Shown: positions 6,888 through 7,847 of the stretch, piece after piece | How the letters are laid out: each line of letters opens with the position of its first letter | How positions within the stretch are numbered: position 1 is the stretch's first letter | From: Lysobacteraceae bacterium | GTDB lineage: Bacteria; Pseudomonadota; Gammaproteobacteria; DSM-19610 | Direction of reading: 5' to 3' | DNA: 7,847 nt | NCBI GenBank assembly: GCA_020201295.1 | Contig: JAIVHA010000156.1 | Location: 1-7,847 of the forward strand | Notes under the pieces: model-generated | Told to the model about the DNA's origin: nothing | Database searches by the model: none | What the model saw: the letters and a program-made list of their open reading frames with translations, nothing else | Translations under genes and position numbers: made by a program

Positions 6888-6953
6888 GTAGGAGCGGGCT
6901 CTGCCCGCGAACGGTTTGTGCCTGGTCCGTTCGCGGGCAGAGCCCGCTCCTAC
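6888..6953. repeat. REP doublet (BIME-like): perfect 27-bp inverted repeat
   Basis: The arm at 6888-6914 is the exact reverse complement of 6927-6953, separated by a 12-nt loop. Each arm starts GTAGGAGCGGGC and itself contains a small hairpin, GCGGGC-TCT-GCCCGC (6894-6908 in the left arm). The GTAGGAGCGGG...CCCGCGA pattern is the spelling of the REP elements known from Pseudomonas and relatives, which are mobilised by RAYT (TnpA-REP) transposases and usually lie in spacers as inverted pairs. No RAYT gene is visible. The doublet lies downstream of the DUF3501 gene and upstream of the parE promoter. It could therefore protect the 3' end of the DUF3501 mRNA or block read-through into parE. Confidence 0.85.
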
Positions 6954-7013
6954 GGGTGGACAGACCGCCAGATTGGCAGGAGTCCAGCCCCGGGCAAACG
7001 AGCGCTCGAAGGC

Positions 7014-7610
7014 TCAGGCCAGATCCGCCGCCAGGGAATCACGCACGCCGGCGGGCAGCGGGTCCAACTGGGTGGTATAGGCTTCATGGGCGATGCCGGC
7101 GCCGATGGCCGCGCCACTCTTGACCGCGGTCACCATCTCCGGACTCAGTTCGAAACGCAGGAAATGCACCGAGGAGGTTTTTTCCACCGTGTCCCGTTCC
7201 AGGTCCTCGTCGGCGATGGCGAACACCGGCTCGAAGCCCTCGACCCGCACCCATACCTTGTCCTCGATACCGATGAACCGGGCCAGCACCTTGCGCCGCT
7301 CGTCCTCGTCGGGCACCTCGATCATGAAGGTGGCCTTCCAGTTGCCGCCATCGGGAATGAGTGGGTTATAGGCATCCAGCTCCTCCTGGATGCCTGCCGA
7401 TTCGAAGATACGCTCCACGCGCAACATCTCCTGGATCTGGTACTGCATGGTCAGGCGATCCTCGAAATAGAGGGTCACCATGTCGCCCAGGTGCACCTGG
7501 CGGTGTTTCTTGTGGGCTATCACCTTGGTGCGGAAATCCTGCCGGGTCTCGGCATAGCGTTCCAGGTTGAACAGGTCGTCGCGGGTCAGTTTCCCGTATT
7601 GCGTATTCAT
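7014..7610 (-). CDS. DUF3501 family protein
   Basis: This 198-residue soluble protein has no signal peptide, membrane segment or metal-binding cysteine motif. I recognise the DUF3501 pattern from several blocks: LTRDDLFNLERY (8-19), FRTKVIAHKKHRQVHLGD (26-43), LYFEDRLTMQYQIQEMLRVE (47-66), IQEELDAYNPLIPDGG (74-89), MIEVPDEDERR (96-106) and KTSSVHFLRFEL (144-155). The HEAY motif (175-178) matches the family's C-terminal His-x-x-Tyr. No biochemical function is established as far as I know. From memory, DUF3501 genes often sit beside rubrerythrin and an iron-sulfur oxidoreductase; neither is visible here, though one could lie beyond the right edge. The start at 7610 is fixed by a strong Shine-Dalgarno. 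The gene is flanked by repeats on both sides: palindromes in its upstream spacer and a REP doublet downstream. I see no convincing promoter between 7611 and 7750. Confidence 0.88.
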   Translation of the reverse strand: MNTQYGKLTRDDLFNLERYAETRQDFRTKVIAHKKHRQVHLGDMVTLYFEDRLTMQYQIQEMLRVERIFESAGIQEELDAYNPLIPDGGNWKATFMIEVPDEDERRKVLARFIGIEDKVWVRVEGFEPVFAIADEDLERDTVEKTSSVHFLRFELSPEMVTAVKSGAAIGAGIAHEAYTTQLDPLPAGVRDSLAADLA

Positions 7611-7617
7611 GGAACCG

Positions 7618-7623
7618 CTCCTT
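7618..7623 (-). promoter_or_regulatory. Ribosome binding site of the DUF3501 gene
   Basis: AAGGAG on the minus strand lies 7 nt before the ATG (7608-7610). It is the strongest minus-strand Shine-Dalgarno in the window and decides the start. Confidence 0.85.
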
Positions 7624-7645
7624 ATAGAGGATCGTCATGTTGCTC

Positions 7646-7673
7646 CGTCATTCCGGCATGCGCCGGAATGACG
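7646..7673. repeat. Dispersed palindromic repeat, 12-bp perfect hairpin
   Basis: CGTCATTCCGGC (7646-7657) pairs perfectly with GCCGGAATGACG (7662-7673) around the loop ATGC. This is a spelling of the GTCATTCCGGC...GCCGGAATGAC palindrome found scattered in many proteobacterial genomes. Read through on the plus strand it would encode the familiar spurious peptide VIPACAGMT. It sits 36 nt upstream of the DUF3501 start codon, so it would be in the leader of any transcript started further upstream. It lacks a T tract in the minus-strand direction. Confidence 0.8.
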
Positions 7674-7692
7674 AAAACAGAATTGCTCAGCC

Positions 7693-7720
7693 GTATATCC
7701 AGGCCCCACGGGCCTTATAC
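7693..7720. repeat. Bulged hairpin between the two dispersed repeats
   Basis: AGGCCC (7701-7706) pairs with GGGCCT (7710-7715) around the loop CAC. The stem extends outward as GTATA (7693-7697) with TATAC (7716-7720), with a 3-nt bulge TCC on one side, giving 11 pairs in total. There is no T tract, so I do not call it a terminator. It may belong to the neighbouring repeat. Confidence 0.45.
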
Positions 7721-7751
7721 CTAGGGAACCTCTGATTAATTCGAATATTCT

Positions 7752-7847
7752 CGTCATTGCGAGCGAAGCGTGGGAATCTCGTACCGTAGAATCAATCGGT
7801 TGGAGATTGCCGCGTCGCTACTTGCCCATAGAATCCCTTCGGGCTTC
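7752..7847. repeat. MITE-like dispersed element of the CGTCATTGCGAGCG type, cut by the window edge
   Basis: The element begins CGTCATTGCGAGCGAAGCG at 7752, followed by a GGGAATCTC block ending at 7780. About 22 bp later GAGATTGCCGCGTCGCT (7803-7819) is an imperfect reverse complement of the first part. Elements of this type, beginning CGTCATTGCGAG and carrying an inner AATCTC...GAGATT pair, are widespread non-coding repeats in bacterial genomes. The right end, expected to close with a copy of TCGCAATGACG, is not reached. The stretch 7820-7847 (CTTGCCCATAGAATCCC and onward) differs from the usual right arm as I remember it. No coding capacity is seen. Confidence 0.65.

Noticed and set aside
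6888..6953. Intrinsic terminator for the DUF3501 gene
   Set aside because: The structure is strong, but no T tract follows on the minus strand and each arm has the REP spelling, so repeat is the better label; a termination role stays possible.
6999..7008. CGAGCGCTCG palindrome just after the DUF3501 stop codon
   Set aside because: A 10-bp palindrome with no loop, followed by only three T on the minus strand, is too weak to call a terminator.
7619..7627. TATAAG next to the DUF3501 start as a -10 box
   Set aside because: It overlaps the AAGGAG ribosome binding site; a start there would give an almost leaderless mRNA that contradicts the strong Shine-Dalgarno.
6918..7724. Plus-strand open frame of 268 codons across the DUF3501 region
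   Set aside because: It is antisense to the DUF3501 gene, and its end encodes VIPACAGMT, the usual spurious peptide produced by the dispersed palindrome.
6888..7847. CRISPR array
   Set aside because: The repeats are inverted pairs of different families, not regularly spaced direct repeats.

Overview
The window looks like chromosomal DNA from a GC-rich gammaproteobacterium. ParC and ParE read as close relatives of the Escherichia coli topoisomerase IV subunits. The fumarase has the VDVFQ-SGSGTSSNMN loop style that I associate with the pseudomonad FumC2-like branch. The spacers hold dispersed palindromic repeats of the REP type. I cannot name a genus from this sequence. The content is mostly housekeeping, and I see no phage, plasmid, CRISPR, tRNA or rRNA genes.

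Layout: (1) 1-649, minus strand, the first 216 codons of parC, running off the left edge, with its own promoter in the 92-bp gap at 650-741. (2) 742-3273, minus strand, an 843-residue protein with two complete PilZ (c-di-GMP-binding) domains, each followed by a similar unassigned module, so most of the protein is an internal duplication. (3) 3274-3438, a divergent control region. (4) 3439-4824, plus strand, class II fumarase fumC. (5) 4853-6742, minus strand, full-length parE, tail to tail with fumC across only 28 bp. (6) 6743-7013, a spacer with a likely parE promoter and a REP doublet made of a perfect 27-bp inverted repeat. (7) 7014-7610, minus strand, a DUF3501-family protein with a strong ribosome binding site. 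(8) 7611-7847, a gene-free spacer holding a 12-bp perfect hairpin of the CGTCATTCCGGC type, a second bulged hairpin, and the left part of a longer CGTCATTGCGAGCG-type element that runs off the right edge.

How the genes relate: ParC and ParE form the decatenating type II topoisomerase, and both lie on the minus strand. They are separated by an inverted fumC and by the PilZ gene, and each appears to have its own promoter rather than sharing an operon. FumC is a TCA-cycle enzyme. The PilZ protein is a predicted c-di-GMP effector without a visible cognate cyclase, phosphodiesterase or motility gene nearby. DUF3501 has no assigned function. The most unusual coding feature is the duplicated PilZ protein. 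The most unusual non-coding features are the three repeat families packed around the DUF3501 gene.
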